A DNA stretch of 64,000 bases from Lepidodermella squamata (lineage: Eukaryota; Gastrotricha), in assembly GCA_047495785.1 (NCBI GenBank), contig JBLDXI010000025.1:868001-932000 (forward strand), read 5' to 3'. The position numbers were made by a program, and so were the translations under genes. The first letter of the stretch is position 1. Each line of letters starts with the position of its first letter. Under the pieces are notes generated by a model that was not told the DNA's origin, made no database searches, and saw only the letters and a list, made by a program, of their open reading frames with translations. This document shows, one piece after another, positions 21,383-33,086 of the stretch.

Positions 21383-22590
21383 AGTGTTGCGGAGCAGTAT
21401 TTCTGCTGAGAAAAGATGATTCGGATGCCCAAGTTTCTACGGAAGCCGAATCAAAGTTGATCAATTATCTCATCGCTTGATTGTTCTTAACTGCTTTGGA
21501 GAGGGAAATAAAGGAAATCAAGGCTTATAAGTAATAGCACTTCATTTCAGTTTAAACCTAACACAGCAATTCCATTTTCTATTGATATTGATATTGATAT
21601 TGATAAGTGTATCGGAGAATTATGCACGTAAATGCCTATCAGCTGACTTGGCAACTATTTACTATGGTAAGGTTAACTAGGCCTGCTTTGGACCATGGGC
21701 TATCTAAATGGGCCATGGGGTATCATGTTACATCTTGGTTATCAGATCTTTCGTGAGGGGCATAACCAGCCTTTCATGGCTGGGGGCCCGGCTCACATTT
21801 TCAGGGATCGCTCAAGGATCATGGAGCTATCAGGGATGGAAAAAAACTTACTTGCTGTATTGATGAAAATTACTTGTAATTTTAACTAGATTTAGCAACC
21901 TTTTTGGAATTCAAAGAGGGTGCCGAGCCGAAAGCCCCCGCCAACTGCTATAATTGACGCTTCCAGAGGTATTTGCGATTGGAATTGAGATCATTAAAAT
22001 GAAAGTTAAATCATCATTTACCTTTAAAAGCTTATCCTGGCCAGAAAATTGCGCAGGAATCTCCAATATTAACTTGCAATATCAACGAGCATGACTGTGA
22101 TCTTCTGCGAAAAAGCGGAGTTCCTAATTGGTGAATTGTCCGGGTTCTTCAACGCCTGAACACAGAATGCATTAAGCCGAGCAACAAGTAACAGGAGAAA
22201 CAACTTTTTCCGACAGGTCCGACAAAGATTTGTGGGTTAGAATGAACAGATGCGATGGATTTTTTGAAAGGGATCTTTTCATCGTCTCGAAATCAATTGG
22301 CGGATTCATGGATTGTCGCAGTAAATGGGGAACTTACTAGTCGTCATTTATGGAAACTGTTACCATTCGAACAAAGACAAGAATATCAAAAATATCTAAA
22401 TATATCAAAAAAGGCATTATAATCAGCGTTTTATAGTAAACGTTTTCAACTTCGGACATTTCTAGTTTCGACCAAATAATAGAAAGAATTAATGTTGCAT
22501 GAAAAACTTGAGTGGATTTAAGAACAACATTCGCAGCAGCCGAATAAACTCTAGGAAACGACGTGAGTACAAATATTTCAATTGGATAAA
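21383..22590. other. gene-less stretch with coiled-coil and linker exon relics
   Basis: About 21950-22340 on the minus strand is a relic of the linker exon and the end of the coiled-coil exon (an SHLFILTHKSLSDLSEKV-like segment). Related relics are at about 37080-37580 and 42950-43340. A (TTGATA)n-type short run lies near 21580-21606. Nothing else recognised. Confidence 0.5.
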
Positions 22591-25029
22591 TTAACAGCTT
22601 GTGAGCAAACGCAATCGATTATGCACTTCTTCAGGAGAATTTTCATCAACCAAGTCAACTAGCCTCTCCCCTCTGAGATTTTTCGCTCGCAGCAGTTTAC
22701 CAGCTTCAGGTCGCTCGAGCATTTGCTCCAGAACAGGCAAAAATGCAACATCGTGCAAAGCATAATGTAGAACGTTGTAACACCCAAGATTTGTAGCTGT
22801 GATATCAGCCCCACGATCAAGCAACAACGCAGCTGTTTCAATGGCATTGTTAGAGACCGCGATAAGCAACGGCGTGCTTTCTGCAAAGAAGCTCCAAAGA
22901 AAAATCGTAGTTATCCAACAAATATTCAACGCATTTAGTTCCACCGGACTCTTGGCAAGCGGCGTGAAGCAACGTAAACTCATCAGAATCAACATCATAG
23001 ACTGAGTCAGGAAGCTTTGAAATCGCAAATTTCAACATTTCAAGAGATCCAGATCCAGCGGCACAAATGAGGAAACTTTCGTCACGAGCTGTCAGCTCGC
23101 TGGGATTCATGTCACATTCATTAATCAGAAATTTCGCTGCTTCTACTTGGCCATGCTTCGCAGCAGTCATCAATGCATTGTCGCCGCTGTCATTGTCATC
23201 CAACACCTTGTTGCCAGATATTCGAATTAGAAGCTTCATCATTTCAATTTGCCCATTCGCAGAAGCCACTAGAAAAGGCGTCATATCGACATAACTCACG
23301 TTGCTGGAGATTTCTTCCGGATTTTGAGCGAGAATATATTCAGCGATCCCCAAATGTCCATTTGCAGCGGCTTCGTGGATCGGCGCAAATCCATTTATAT
23401 TCTTCAATGTCAAGTCTGAACCTTTTGATAACAAGTATTTTGCAACTTTCAGATGACCTTTCCGGCATGCTAGAAGAAAAGCCGTATCGCCCTCAGCGCT
23501 CGAAGCACAGATGTTGGCGCTGAAATCCTCTACTAGCATCTTGACGCATTTCAAGGATCCAGTTTCGCACGATTGCAGCAGCATAGTCTTCACATCGTCA
23601 TTATAATCTCTATGTTCGACTACTAAGGGTATGCAGATTTCGGGCAGCTTTTTCATAACCACAGACAACTTCGAAACATCGCCGCTTTTAGCAGCAGCAT
23701 GAAACTGATCAAACATATGATACTAAAGACAGTATTTTGAATTAATGATTATTAGGCCGGAAGAAATACCTCAGCAATGGCATCATCCAATTCCGGAGAT
23801 TTGGTTGAAGTTAATCGCAAGGCATTGACTAATTGATCTGCTATGGTTTTCTTAACCTCGAGATTGCAAGAGAAGTCAATTCTAGGAACGTCCAACTTGC
23901 TAGCAAGCACCAGTTTTGCGATCTGAATGTGAAAAATGAGAGAGGTACAGATTTACCATGGCCAGTTGCATAAATTTAAAAAATGAGGAAAGACAGGGAT
24001 TAGAATCATTATATTCATCGACAGCAATATTTTATAAGTAAGACATACTTTTTCAAAGAATGGTTATTTCAAATAGCGATACCTTGTTTGCCTGATTGGA
24101 AACCTTATCATGAACTTTCACAAAGACATCTCCCGTTTCGCCAAGAACTGATTTGGAGTTCGCTTTTGCTACAAGACCAGAGATTTCGGTTTTAGCCTTA
24201 GCGAGGCCTCAGTATCGATTGAAGGCCTTGAAATCTCCAGGTATTCCTTCCTCATAGCGTCAAGCTTTTCATGTAAAGTTTCGCGACGCAGTTCAACCGC
24301 AGCTTTGAATGATTCAACTAGATCCGAGCAACAGTTGTCAATTTGGCCTTTAACGTAAGACATAGTTCTATCAATTTTGTCTTCAGCAGTTTCAGAGTTT
24401 TTGGACGCGGGGGAGACAGCTTGCTCAAAGCAGTCTTCAAACTAGAATTAAAACAGAATAATCGGCTTGATTTCAGATACTGCAGAGGATTGCTTACAAA
24501 GAAATAGCTCAAGTTAAACTCTTGGCGGATTTGTTCCATATGAGCGACAAAGCAGATCGAACAGAATCTGTCTTCACAATGTTTGCAAAGTTTCAGATTT
24601 TTCTTCGGCAGACGCTGAGCGTGAGGACATTTTTCTCCAATGTTCGCTTCCTCGGCTAATTTCCTCTCGCTTTCAATCGCACAGACCGCTCCTTTGACAA
24701 CATAGTTGTCGGGCAAACCTTCAGCGAGAAATTATAACTATTTTTTAGTTTCAATGTTGAACTAACCGGTAATACCGGAGGGCGGTATGATCTGTCTCGC
24801 TCGACATTCTGGGCACTTGAAATGAGACTCGTTATTCTTGTAGACTTGCTCCTAGCATTTCCGGCAGAAGGTGTGCCCACACTGAGGCAACATCTTAGGA
24901 TTTTCTGCCAGATCCAAGCAAATAGAGCAGCTCAGAACCTGCAAATAAAGAACCACTGCTGAACGTCACTCATAGGATCTAACGAAAACTCACTGAAACG
25001 ATTGATGTAACGTCTGCTGATGATGACAT
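22591..25029 (-). pseudogene. RING/B-box/coiled-coil/ankyrin pseudogene
   Basis: All six exons can be placed: 25029-24994 (ATG), 24938-24767 (RING), 24718-24498 (B-box), 24441-24083 (coiled coil), 23922-23770 (linker) and 23722-22591 (ankyrin). It has three independent lesions. The RING exon has TAG where its nearest paralogue (about 46873) has TTG, within the CRECLEQ equivalent. The coiled coil has lost one base near 24208. The ankyrin exon has a 5-base net loss near 22880 that shifts frame six or so repeats in. The closest relative is the pseudogene at 43623-47050, which shares its gene order and flanks. Confidence 0.85.
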
Positions 25030-25116
25030 TAAAATCAAGTAATAAGTAACTACGAATAAAAACGGATAGTGCAATGATCCACGAATTTAATTTCAGAACA
25101 TGACAAAGGTTTGTAA

Positions 25117-26747
25117 TCAGTTTCGTCCAGCTAATAACAACTGACGTTTCAAATCATCCGGCAAACTTTGGTCCATAACATCGATTGGTGTATTTCCGCT
25201 TGCGTTTTTGGTTTGTAACAAGGCCTTTACGCCAGGATGTCTGAGCAAAACTTGAATAATTTCAGCTCTGTTACCTCTTTCCAGAGCGGAATGCATCACG
25301 TTTTGATGACCTTTGGTGGTCACAATATTAATGTTAGCGCCTTTTCTCAACAACAGTTCAACTGTTGCGAGAGCGTTTGCGTGGACCGCTAAATGTAGAG
25401 CTGTGAAGCCGAATCTGCCCTTTGTGACGTCATTAACTGAAAACGAATGATATTCAAGCAAATAATCCACGCTCTTGCTGCCTTCCGGATTCGTGCAAGC
25501 GTTGTGTATAGCCAAATAACCAAGTTCGTCCGCTTCCATCAGCATATCTGGGCAGCGTTCTATCGCAAATTTCAGCATGGCCAAGTTTCCAGAATATGCG
25601 GCGCAGTGTATCAAATTTTCGTCTTTGTCAGACTTGGATTCGACAACAGCACCACATTCATAGAGCAAAAATTTGACAGCTTCAACCTGACCCTTGTAAG
25701 CGGCGTGGTGCAGCGCACAGCGTCCCTCAGCTTCTTTATCGTTCAAAACTCCCCTCGAGAACTCAAACATGGCCCTTGCAGCTTCAATTTTGCCATTCTC
25801 GACGGCAACAAGGAAAGGCGTCTTAGCATTTTTTCCAGAGATTTAATTGCATCAGGCGCTTTCTCTAGAATGAACTTGACAATGTCGACATGCCCATTCA
25901 GAATCTCCTTCAACATTTGAAGAGAGGACGTTGGAGTTATATTCTTCTATTATCAGTTTGACGCAATCCAGTGATCCAGCTTCAGATGATTGATGCAGCA
26001 TCGTATTTCCAGAATCACTTGAATCTCTATGATCAACAACCAATGGCACGCCAATATCAGGTAGCTTCTTCATAAGCGAGGACAACTTCGCTAAACAGCC
26101 TTCCTTCGCAGCTACGTGGAACTTTTCGAATTGAAACTTCTAGAAAGAGACTTTCGAAGGAATTTTTCTGATTAGGGGTCAAATTCTACCTCGAAACTAG
26201 CTTCACTGAGCTCCGGAGGGTTGATAGAAGTCAGTTCAAAAGCATCACTTAATTGATTCGCGGATGTTTTCTTGACCTCGCCATGGCAAGAAAATTCAAT
26301 TTTAGGATCAATCCGTTTGCTAACCAGCACAAGCTTCGCAATCTGTATTCAATTATTCACCGGAAAATGCATGAGTTTGTAATGAAGAAAACCTGATTTG
26401 CCTGCTTCGAAACCTCATCATGGACCATGGTCTTTCAAACTTAGGTTCATCGAAGGTTTAATTGAATGCCTTCCAAAACAATTCTAACTAACCAGCCACA
26501 CCTGACACCTGAAGCCGGCAACGCCTGATTTGTTCGGCATTCTGGGCACTGAAACGATGTTCCTTGTGGAAGCTTCTCAAACACCAGCTTCAAGCACCCT
26601 AGGCAATAGGTATGCCCGCATTGAGGCAGAATCTTGGGGTTTTCTGTTAGATCCAAGCAAATAGAGCAGGTTTTCCAAACTCGGAAGGATTCAAACTCTT
26701 CACAAAGAGCTCACCGCTACGATTGGAGGCAAATCGGCTGAAGATGA
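25117..26747 (-). pseudogene. chimeric RING/ankyrin pseudogene formed by deletion between two genes
   Basis: The first exon (from about 26747) and RING (about 26670-26500; ENPKILPQCGHTYCLGC) match the gene at 52038-52306, as do the linker exon (about 26330-26190) and the first ankyrin segment (26085-25921). From 25915 leftward the sequence switches to the ankyrin 3' half of the gene at 47164. B-box and most of the coiled coil are missing, and the frame breaks at the junction and again near 25830. The interval equivalent to about 47940-50850 has been deleted, fusing two neighbouring genes. Confidence 0.78.
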
Positions 26748-26749
26748 CA

Positions 26750-27547
26750 TAAACGTAAAGTAAAACCTAAAGCGAGAAATGGCTGGTTTTAGCTAATGTT
26801 AAATCGTTCAAACCAGGTTTAAACCAGTGCAGCTTCCATGCTAAATCAGGTCAAACGAGTTCAATTCTCTGAAGGATATTCCTGGCAAGTTGGCGATTTT
26901 CGAGTTGCGCGAACTCCACTTTTTGGACATTCTGAAACTGGCACTTACAGAATTTCCAAATCGCCAGATGATACTGATATGTTCGCAAAATTGACGTTTT
27001 CACACTTGAAGTTCAAATTTTGACGATTTTTGACGATTCAAGGCTTTCAAATTGGTGAAAAGTGTACACTTGCGAGTCACCGTTATCGTGTTAGCGCAGA
27101 ATTGGGACCTGTGTAAATGTCTTAGAAGTGATTGGATGTATGCATAAAGTGCTCCTACAGTGAAAATGCGCAATTCGTGCACCATTGGGTCCATGTTACG
27201 CTTGAAATCAGCGTTACATTTTTTCATGCTTTTTTTTAGCCAAAATCGGACCTGGTAAAAAACTCTCTAAAGTTCTTCAAAATATCAGGTCTCTTCCAGC
27301 TTCCAGGTCTAAAAACCCAGAATAGGCCTGGACTAGGGTAATAGAAAAGCATCACTGGATCGATGCAGAGCAAATAAGGATCATTATATTTACCGCCCAA
27401 TCAAAACATTGTTAGGTTAAATTTCATGTAGTTGCCATCACGACAGAAAATGCTTTAGCTAATTGAGCACGAATAGTGGATCACGGTGCAGCGCCGTAAG
27501 CGCAATAATAGAAAATAACGCTTTAACTCCCGTTTTAATCTGTAGCG
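26750..27547. other. intergenic stretch, nothing recognised
   Basis: No homology to the cluster or to a transposon family was recognised. Short ORFs at 26838-27023 and 27000-27227 lack motifs. It holds the presumed promoter of the receptor gene that starts at 27548. Confidence 0.4.
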
Positions 27548-29851
27548 ATGATAAACTTATTCCTTATGCTTATAGCCGTACGCGGAGTGACAGCAGGCAA
27601 GCCATTCAAACTCGACGTTTTGCAAATGTCACCAGGCCGCTATGCTACCGCATGCCGAGCTGCTACGCAAATTGTCATCGAGGCGATTAACAATAGATCA
27701 GATATCCTGCCAGATTATGAAATCACAACTCAATGGCGGGAAGAAATAGATCCTTCTATCGGCTACTCGCCGCTTGCCAATTTCTTGGAATACACCCTCA
27801 AGTCACCAGTGAAAAATGGCACTCAAGCGCCGTTTGTTTTTGCGGGATTTTTTTCTTCTGGAGCTATCCCATTAGGACGCGTATTGCATCATTTCGATAC
27901 AGTTGCAATATGTTCTGGATGCGGCTCGTCGCTTCTCGCAAATCACGTGGCAACTCCAAACATGTACACAGTGGTGTTGACGGCGGATGTATCGGCACGC
28001 GCGTTTAACAAATTTATTAAGCAAATCGGATTATGGTCTCGCTATGGCATCCTCACATTAGTAACAAATGCTTACGATTATTCAACAGCTACGCTAACTT
28101 ATCAATATGCGAGTGACTTCAACACAAGTGTTCCCTATTTCAACGCTGTTACTGACGTCAACGACGAGGTAGTGTTTCAGTTGATGGACTACGATCTTCG
28201 AATCATATTCGTTCCGATCAGCATTGCATCAGCAGCATGGGATTTCTTATGCCTAGCTTACAAGCATGGGATGACAGGAGCTCGCTATGTTTTCATTTTA
28301 GATGGATTCAGTGCAACTCCACCCGATCTCATTCCCGATGCTGATTTATTGTATTGCGCGAAAAAGATCATTGCAGAACAATTCAAGAGCGTAATATTTG
28401 CGAGTACAAGTTCCTCAATTTCTGATCGCACAAGAAAGTCCGAGTTAAGCTTGACCATTGATCAGTTCGAAGAATATGTTACCAGAAGGAACGGTTCGAC
28501 TCGTAATCACGTTCCGTACATTTGCCACGATATCGCGATAATTGGGCTACATGCGCTTCATGAGACCGAAGTAAAATTAAAACAGAAGTACAACTTGACC
28601 TTGCGAAATTTCGAAACTCACAGTAAACTCATCGGAAAGCTGATGAACGAATCAGTATTGCACATCAACATATCTGGGCTGAGAAGTCAGCAAGGATTCA
28701 GCAAGGATGGAAATTTCGACCACGATAGGGTCACTTTCATGCGCTGGAATGGAAGCGAATTCGTGACAAACTACTACGCTGAAACAAAAAAAGGTGAAAT
28801 TCACATCGTAAAATATATGCTCGATTGGGAAAATTGGTTCGGACCGAAACCACGAGATCGTGCTCTTACTTTGAGCGTGGTCAACAAAATACCAGCAGCG
28901 ATAGCCATTTCAATCATAGCATCGATTTCGGCTGTTTCGCTATCAGAAATGTTGACAATCATTTGGGCAATTCGAATAGCCGATCAAAATGCATTAGGCC
29001 CCGCTAAGCAACTAAAACTCTTTGGAATCACGTGTTGTCTCGGGTTAAACGTGTTTCCCATCACGTCGTTAATTGAAACCACCCTAGTAGTCCAAGTGGC
29101 TCGAATTCTCATGTTCGGGGGCTTTGTTTCACTTATCAACGGCATAATATGTTTCAGGGCGATTCGATTATTCATAGCTGAGGTGGAGAAACTGCGCTTG
29201 ATTAGGCCTCCTAAGTTGAGAGGACTAAGACAAAACATATCGCGGCTGAAATCACGTGATCAAATTCAAGGCATCAAAAATCAGCTGAGAGACTTGGAGG
29301 ACGGCTGTTTCAGGCCAGTAGCAATACAGAGTCTCGCCTTTTGCGGAATATGCCTGGCAATTGTGATAATTTGGCTAATCACCGATTCGTTCAAATGCGA
29401 CTTCAGGACAGACGCTTATCATCAGAGGTATGACCCAGTTTCTGACACCCGTTACGATGTACGGAGCTTTGAATGCGGAGTAGCTCACGGCGCTGAACTT
29501 TTCCTAGTTTTCCTGGCTTTGCAATTCGCGCTGATCTTTGCTGCTGCGTTCCACGCATGTCGGCTTAAAACAGTGCTCATTCGCTTCCGGGTCCGAGCAA
29601 CGTGCCGAGAGCATTACGCAATTGTGATCGCCCTAATCAACGCACCTACGCTCATGATCTGTACCACCGTCGTTGGCTTCACGTCATCTTCGCCGGTCAT
29701 ACATCATATTGTAGCAGCATACGGCGCCCTCGTTTTCTCAGCGTCAAACTTCGTGATTTGGGTGCTAAGGAATTTGATCAACCGGGTGTCCATAAGAAGG
29801 CGTTCCGATGGAGGGAACCGTCAAATTGCTTTGATTTCTTTCAGGCAATAA
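27548..29851 (+). CDS. class C G-protein-coupled receptor, GABA-B-receptor-like, intronless
   Basis: A single 767-residue ORF. Residues 1-17 are a signal peptide. Residues 20-430 form a periplasmic-binding-protein-like (Venus flytrap) ligand domain with many N-glycosylation sequons. Seven hydrophobic segments follow: about 455-480 (AAIAISIIASISAVSL), 495-515, 520-545, 605-622, 648-675, 690-712 and 718-740, with Lys/Arg-rich loops between. There is no cysteine-rich domain between the ectodomain and TM1, which favours the GABA-B-like branch over glutamate or taste receptors. It would sit in the plasma membrane and couple to G proteins; the ligand is unknown. The absence of introns, while neighbours have them, suggests retrocopy origin or intron loss. 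The ATG at 27548 directly precedes the signal peptide. Confidence 0.85.
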   Translation: MINLFLMLIAVRGVTAGKPFKLDVLQMSPGRYATACRAATQIVIEAINNRSDILPDYEITTQWREEIDPSIGYSPLANFLEYTLKSPVKNGTQAPFVFAGFFSSGAIPLGRVLHHFDTVAICSGCGSSLLANHVATPNMYTVVLTADVSARAFNKFIKQIGLWSRYGILTLVTNAYDYSTATLTYQYASDFNTSVPYFNAVTDVNDEVVFQLMDYDLRIIFVPISIASAAWDFLCLAYKHGMTGARYVFILDGFSATPPDLIPDADLLYCAKKIIAEQFKSVIFASTSSSISDRTRKSELSLTIDQFEEYVTRRNGSTRNHVPYICHDIAIIGLHALHETEVKLKQKYNLTLRNFETHSKLIGKLMNESVLHINISGLRSQQGFSKDGNFDHDRVTFMRWNGSEFVTNYYAETKKGEIHIVKYMLDWENWFGPKPRDRALTLSVVNKIPAAIAISIIASISAVSLSEMLTIIWAIRIADQNALGPAKQLKLFGITCCLGLNVFPITSLIETTLVVQVARILMFGGFVSLINGIICFRAIRLFIAEVEKLRLIRPPKLRGLRQNISRLKSRDQIQGIKNQLRDLEDGCFRPVAIQSLAFCGICLAIVIIWLITDSFKCDFRTDAYHQRYDPVSDTRYDVRSFECGVAHGAELFLVFLALQFALIFAAAFHACRLKTVLIRFRVRATCREHYAIVIALINAPTLMICTTVVGFTSSSPVIHHIVAAYGALVFSASNFVIWVLRNLINRVSIRRRSDGGNRQIALISFRQ

Positions 29852-30337
29852 TTTCATACGCAAAGATGATTATATAATTACACTGATGCCAGAATTACAG
29901 AGGCATCAGTGTTGTAGGAAAACTCTATGCCATTATCCTCCAAAGAAAATTGAGAGCATTAATTGGGTCAAAAATTTATTAAGGGCACCAGGGACTGAAT
30001 TTACTTCCGACAATTCATCCCCGTGTGCCCGTGTGCAGCTTCTGTCTCTCGTGTATCCCGTATCCTGCGCCGCACAGCTGATCAACCCGCCGTCGCCGCT
30101 AGACAGTAACTTTTGTCCGTGTGTCTGTGTGTACTACCATACTGTCTGCAATGCGTGCTGTTTCCATTTTTTCCCTCTCTTTCCCCTGTATAGATAATAT
30201 TGTTGGCGTACGTTTTTACTGTTACTGTTAGACAACTCACTGCTATGTCCCGCTGGTTTAACCTTCGGGTTGCGGCGTTGTGTATTTTTCGTTTTTATGT
30301 CAATAAACAATTCCATTATTGAGAAAATTATATTCTT
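29852..30337. other. intergenic stretch, nothing recognised
   Basis: No supported exon. It holds the presumed 3' UTR of the receptor gene. A short inverted pair near 29884-29912 (TGATGCCAGAATTACAGAGGCATCA) is a possible hairpin. Confidence 0.35.
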
Positions 30338-30524
30338 TAAGAAGGGACTCCACCTAGTCTTCATCGATCTCGAAAAAGCCTATGATCTGGTGGACAGAGA
30401 AAATGTATGGGCCGCCTTCCAAAATATGGGAATAGAACCCAGCATTATTGATGATATTCAAAGTTCATATAAACTAAATAAAGTTGCTGTTAGCGTCGAT
30501 TCTGAGCTCTCAGATTTCTGTTAA
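30338..30524 (+). mobile_element. non-LTR retrotransposon reverse-transcriptase fragment
   Basis: The plus strand codes GLHLVFIDLEKAYDLVDREN followed by WAAFQNMGIEPSIIDDIQSSY. This is the conserved reverse-transcriptase block with the first catalytic Asp (FIDLEKAYD) of LINE-type polymerases. The YxDD block, endonuclease and 3' tail are absent and a stop occurs at 30522-30524, so it is a short dead fragment. Confidence 0.8.
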
Positions 30525-31876
30525 TTTTGTTGTAAACGAGTTTTTCATTGCGAGAGGAGCTTAAGCATATAAATTTTATTGAAATATTTGAAAATTCGTC
30601 CTATTTCAGCTGTTACATCCGCGGTTTAGGGCACCAGTTGTTTACACATGCAGCGGGCGGTAGCTAAAAGGGCGCACGGTGTAGTCGCCTCGTAATTAGC
30701 TGATTTAGCCATAAGTATGCCGGCGAGTGCGGTTTTCAAATCGGATTAGCACGCGGTGACAAGTGTACTAGTCAAGTGTCAAGGGTCTAGTCAAGGAGCG
30801 CAAGTCATGAGCGCACATGAGTGCACCGTGGCCCCATATAAAATGAGGCCAATAAGGTGGACTACTAGCGCTTTGATAAAAATCTTAATAGCCGTCGCTT
30901 ATCCCGTGTTTGCTAATTTACGGCGTTGTTGGGCCCACCTTTATTGTTTTAATGCGTGTAACTTCGGCTCTTCGGATTCGGACACTTCGGGCGGCCCATC
31001 CGAAGCGCGCCGGTCCGAAGTCTATTGTTCTCGCACTTCGTCCGAAGTTGTGCGCCTTTATAAATGACGATCTCGTTCTTCGGACGCGCGCGCGCCCAAC
31101 TTCGGTGCGTATTACGCAACTTCGGCCGTCCGAAGTAGTTTATAAATCCAGCATAACACTGAGCTATGGTTTGTACGGATTTATATCATAACGCTGAGGA
31201 ATAGCGGAAAAATAAAAACATGGTTAGATAGATATTAAAATTGTAGATATCAGAAAAATAAAAGCTCATCCAATGGCCTCGGTTGGGGTGGAATTTTATG
31301 CAAAAAACACATTTTCCGGAAGCAGTACCGGAAGCACACCAAGTTGCGTAACGCGCGCGCGCGTACAACAAAATTTTGTAGTGCGCGTAAAACTTTTTTA
31401 TTTTGATTTTTTCACGCGAGAAACCCATATTCATTGTCTGAATTGTCTGAAGTTTATTTTGGTATAAAAACCGCCATGAAACTCTAATGTAACCCTTTGA
31501 CATCAGCGCGCGCGGCCAAATTTCGTTAAAAATTTTGATTTTGTGTTTCGCGCACAATATGGAATACTAAGGTAGCGCACGCGCGCGCACACAAAGGACG
31601 AGCAAAAGGCGGCAACTTTCCTCAAATTAAAATCGTTAATGTTGGATATTGGCAACTACGATTTAGCGCAAGGTGTTAAAAAATTCATATATACGCCTCT
31701 TTTTTTTTTTTTTGACGTTGATTTTCAAAAATTTTAAAAGTAGCAATCTGAAATAGATGCATTACACTTTTCCCTCTTCCCGTTGGTGTCCATGAGCAGA
31801 TAGATTTCCTGTTTCTAATTTATTTGCTTTCTTTGCGGTTTTCCTATATTTTGGATGGCCGGCCCCTGCTATTGCT
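30525..31876. other. gene-less stretch, partly GC-rich with CCGAAGT/ACTTCGG palindromes
   Basis: About 30960-31146 repeats ACTTCGG and its complement CCGAAGT more than ten times in both orientations, around a GCGCGCGC run. Further GCGCGCGC runs lie at about 31352, 31508 and 31580. A poly-T run lies at 31699-31712. No coding region is convincing. It may be a transposon end, but no terminal repeat or target duplication was identified. Confidence 0.4.
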
Positions 31877-31879
31877 AGT

Positions 31880-32300
31880 TATCTTCAAAATTTAAATATT
31901 CTTATTGTTACTGTTATTATGTTATTGTTATATGTATGTATGTAACGTGTTATTGTTACCTGAAGGGCCAGGGGCTGACAGTACTTGTTCTTCTCGGTAC
32001 TCCGGACACACCCATGTACCACAGTCTGGTAAAAAAATTTATATGATTTGCAAGCATTCCAGAAAAAACTACTGACCATGTTGAGGTGAAATTTTTGGAA
32101 TCGAAGCCAAATCGAGGCAACTGGCGCAATTTAGAGCCTATACAACAGACAAGAATTTTCCCAAAAAAAATTATCACAACAGCAACGAAGCTTACTGCTT
32201 ACTGCGAAGATGGGGCGATTTTCTGGAACTGGAAAGGTGAAGTCATTTCAGACACTTCGGAGGTCTTAGAGCAAGATATTAAATGGTACTAAATTTGAAT
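31880..32300 (-). pseudogene. RING-exon relic; left edge of the second block copy
   Basis: It begins with a TTATTG-type microsatellite (about 31896-31945) that is continuous here but split by the MULE in the other block. A minus-strand RING fragment follows (near 32080-32140, CASCLDLASIPKIS-like), then sequence shared with 15420-15600. No open frame continues. Confidence 0.55.
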
Positions 32301-32409
32301 AGGTTGAAATATTGAAACTAGTTCAATTGTCATTTCAGACACTTAGGAGGTCTAATACAAACAGCAAGATATTAACTGCAAGTTTTATAAGTGTTAACAG
32401 ACGGTAACA

Positions 32410-32937
32410 ACACTTGGTAGTACTTGGATTGGACCGTTGCCTGCTTTATTCTTTTCACTCATGTCTGCGCCTTTCAATAACAAGTATTCTGCAACTTGCA
32501 AGTGACCCTCTCGACACGCAATCAGGTATCCTTTCCGTCACTCAAACTGGCATTGAACTCTTCCACGAGAACCTTCGCGCATTCCAGAGATCCGGAAGCA
32601 GCAGATTGACGAAGAAGAGTCTTCCCGCCATCACCCGAGTCTTTGTGCTCGACTACCAACGGGATGCAGATCTTCTCGTTGTTCTTCTCGGCACTCCGGA
32701 CATGCTAAAGCGCCACCATTTGGCAGTGTTTTGTAAATTCTCTCCAAGCATTCCAAGCAAAACGAGTGACCACATTGAGGTAAAATTTTTGGAATCGAAG
32801 CCAGGTCGAGGCAAATGGCGCAACTTAGAGCCTGTATAACATACACAAATTTGCCTAAAAATTATCAAAAAGACGGCGAAGCTTACTGCAAAAATGGGGC
32901 GATTTTCAGGAACTAAAGGCGAAGTCATTCTAGCCAC
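32410..32937 (-). pseudogene. RING-ankyrin fusion relic
   Basis: The minus strand starts with ATG at 32937 (first exon MARMTSPLVPENRPIFA, donor GTAAGC), then a RING exon (about 32830-32685) with all eight ligands: CAIC, QCGHSFCLEC, CPEC. The RING runs straight into an ankyrin segment (about 32675-32430) out of frame, without B-box, coiled coil or linker. A further 11-base gap near 32525 disturbs the ankyrin frame. Product, if any, would be a bare RING peptide. Confidence 0.7.
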
Positions 32938-33086
32938 TTAGGTCTAATCAAAATAGCGAATGTTTAATGCAAGTATTATTAGTGTTATAATACGGTAACA
33001 ATTGGAATATTGATTCGAACAAAAATGATGAAGTAAGAAGTAAGCAAAGTGTCAATGGTACTGTTTGAAATTTGATTGCAACTAGT

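Noticed and set aside
31186-31557. 123-codon minus-strand ORF in the GC-run region
   Set aside because: Composition follows the GCGCGC and A/T runs; no protein motif.
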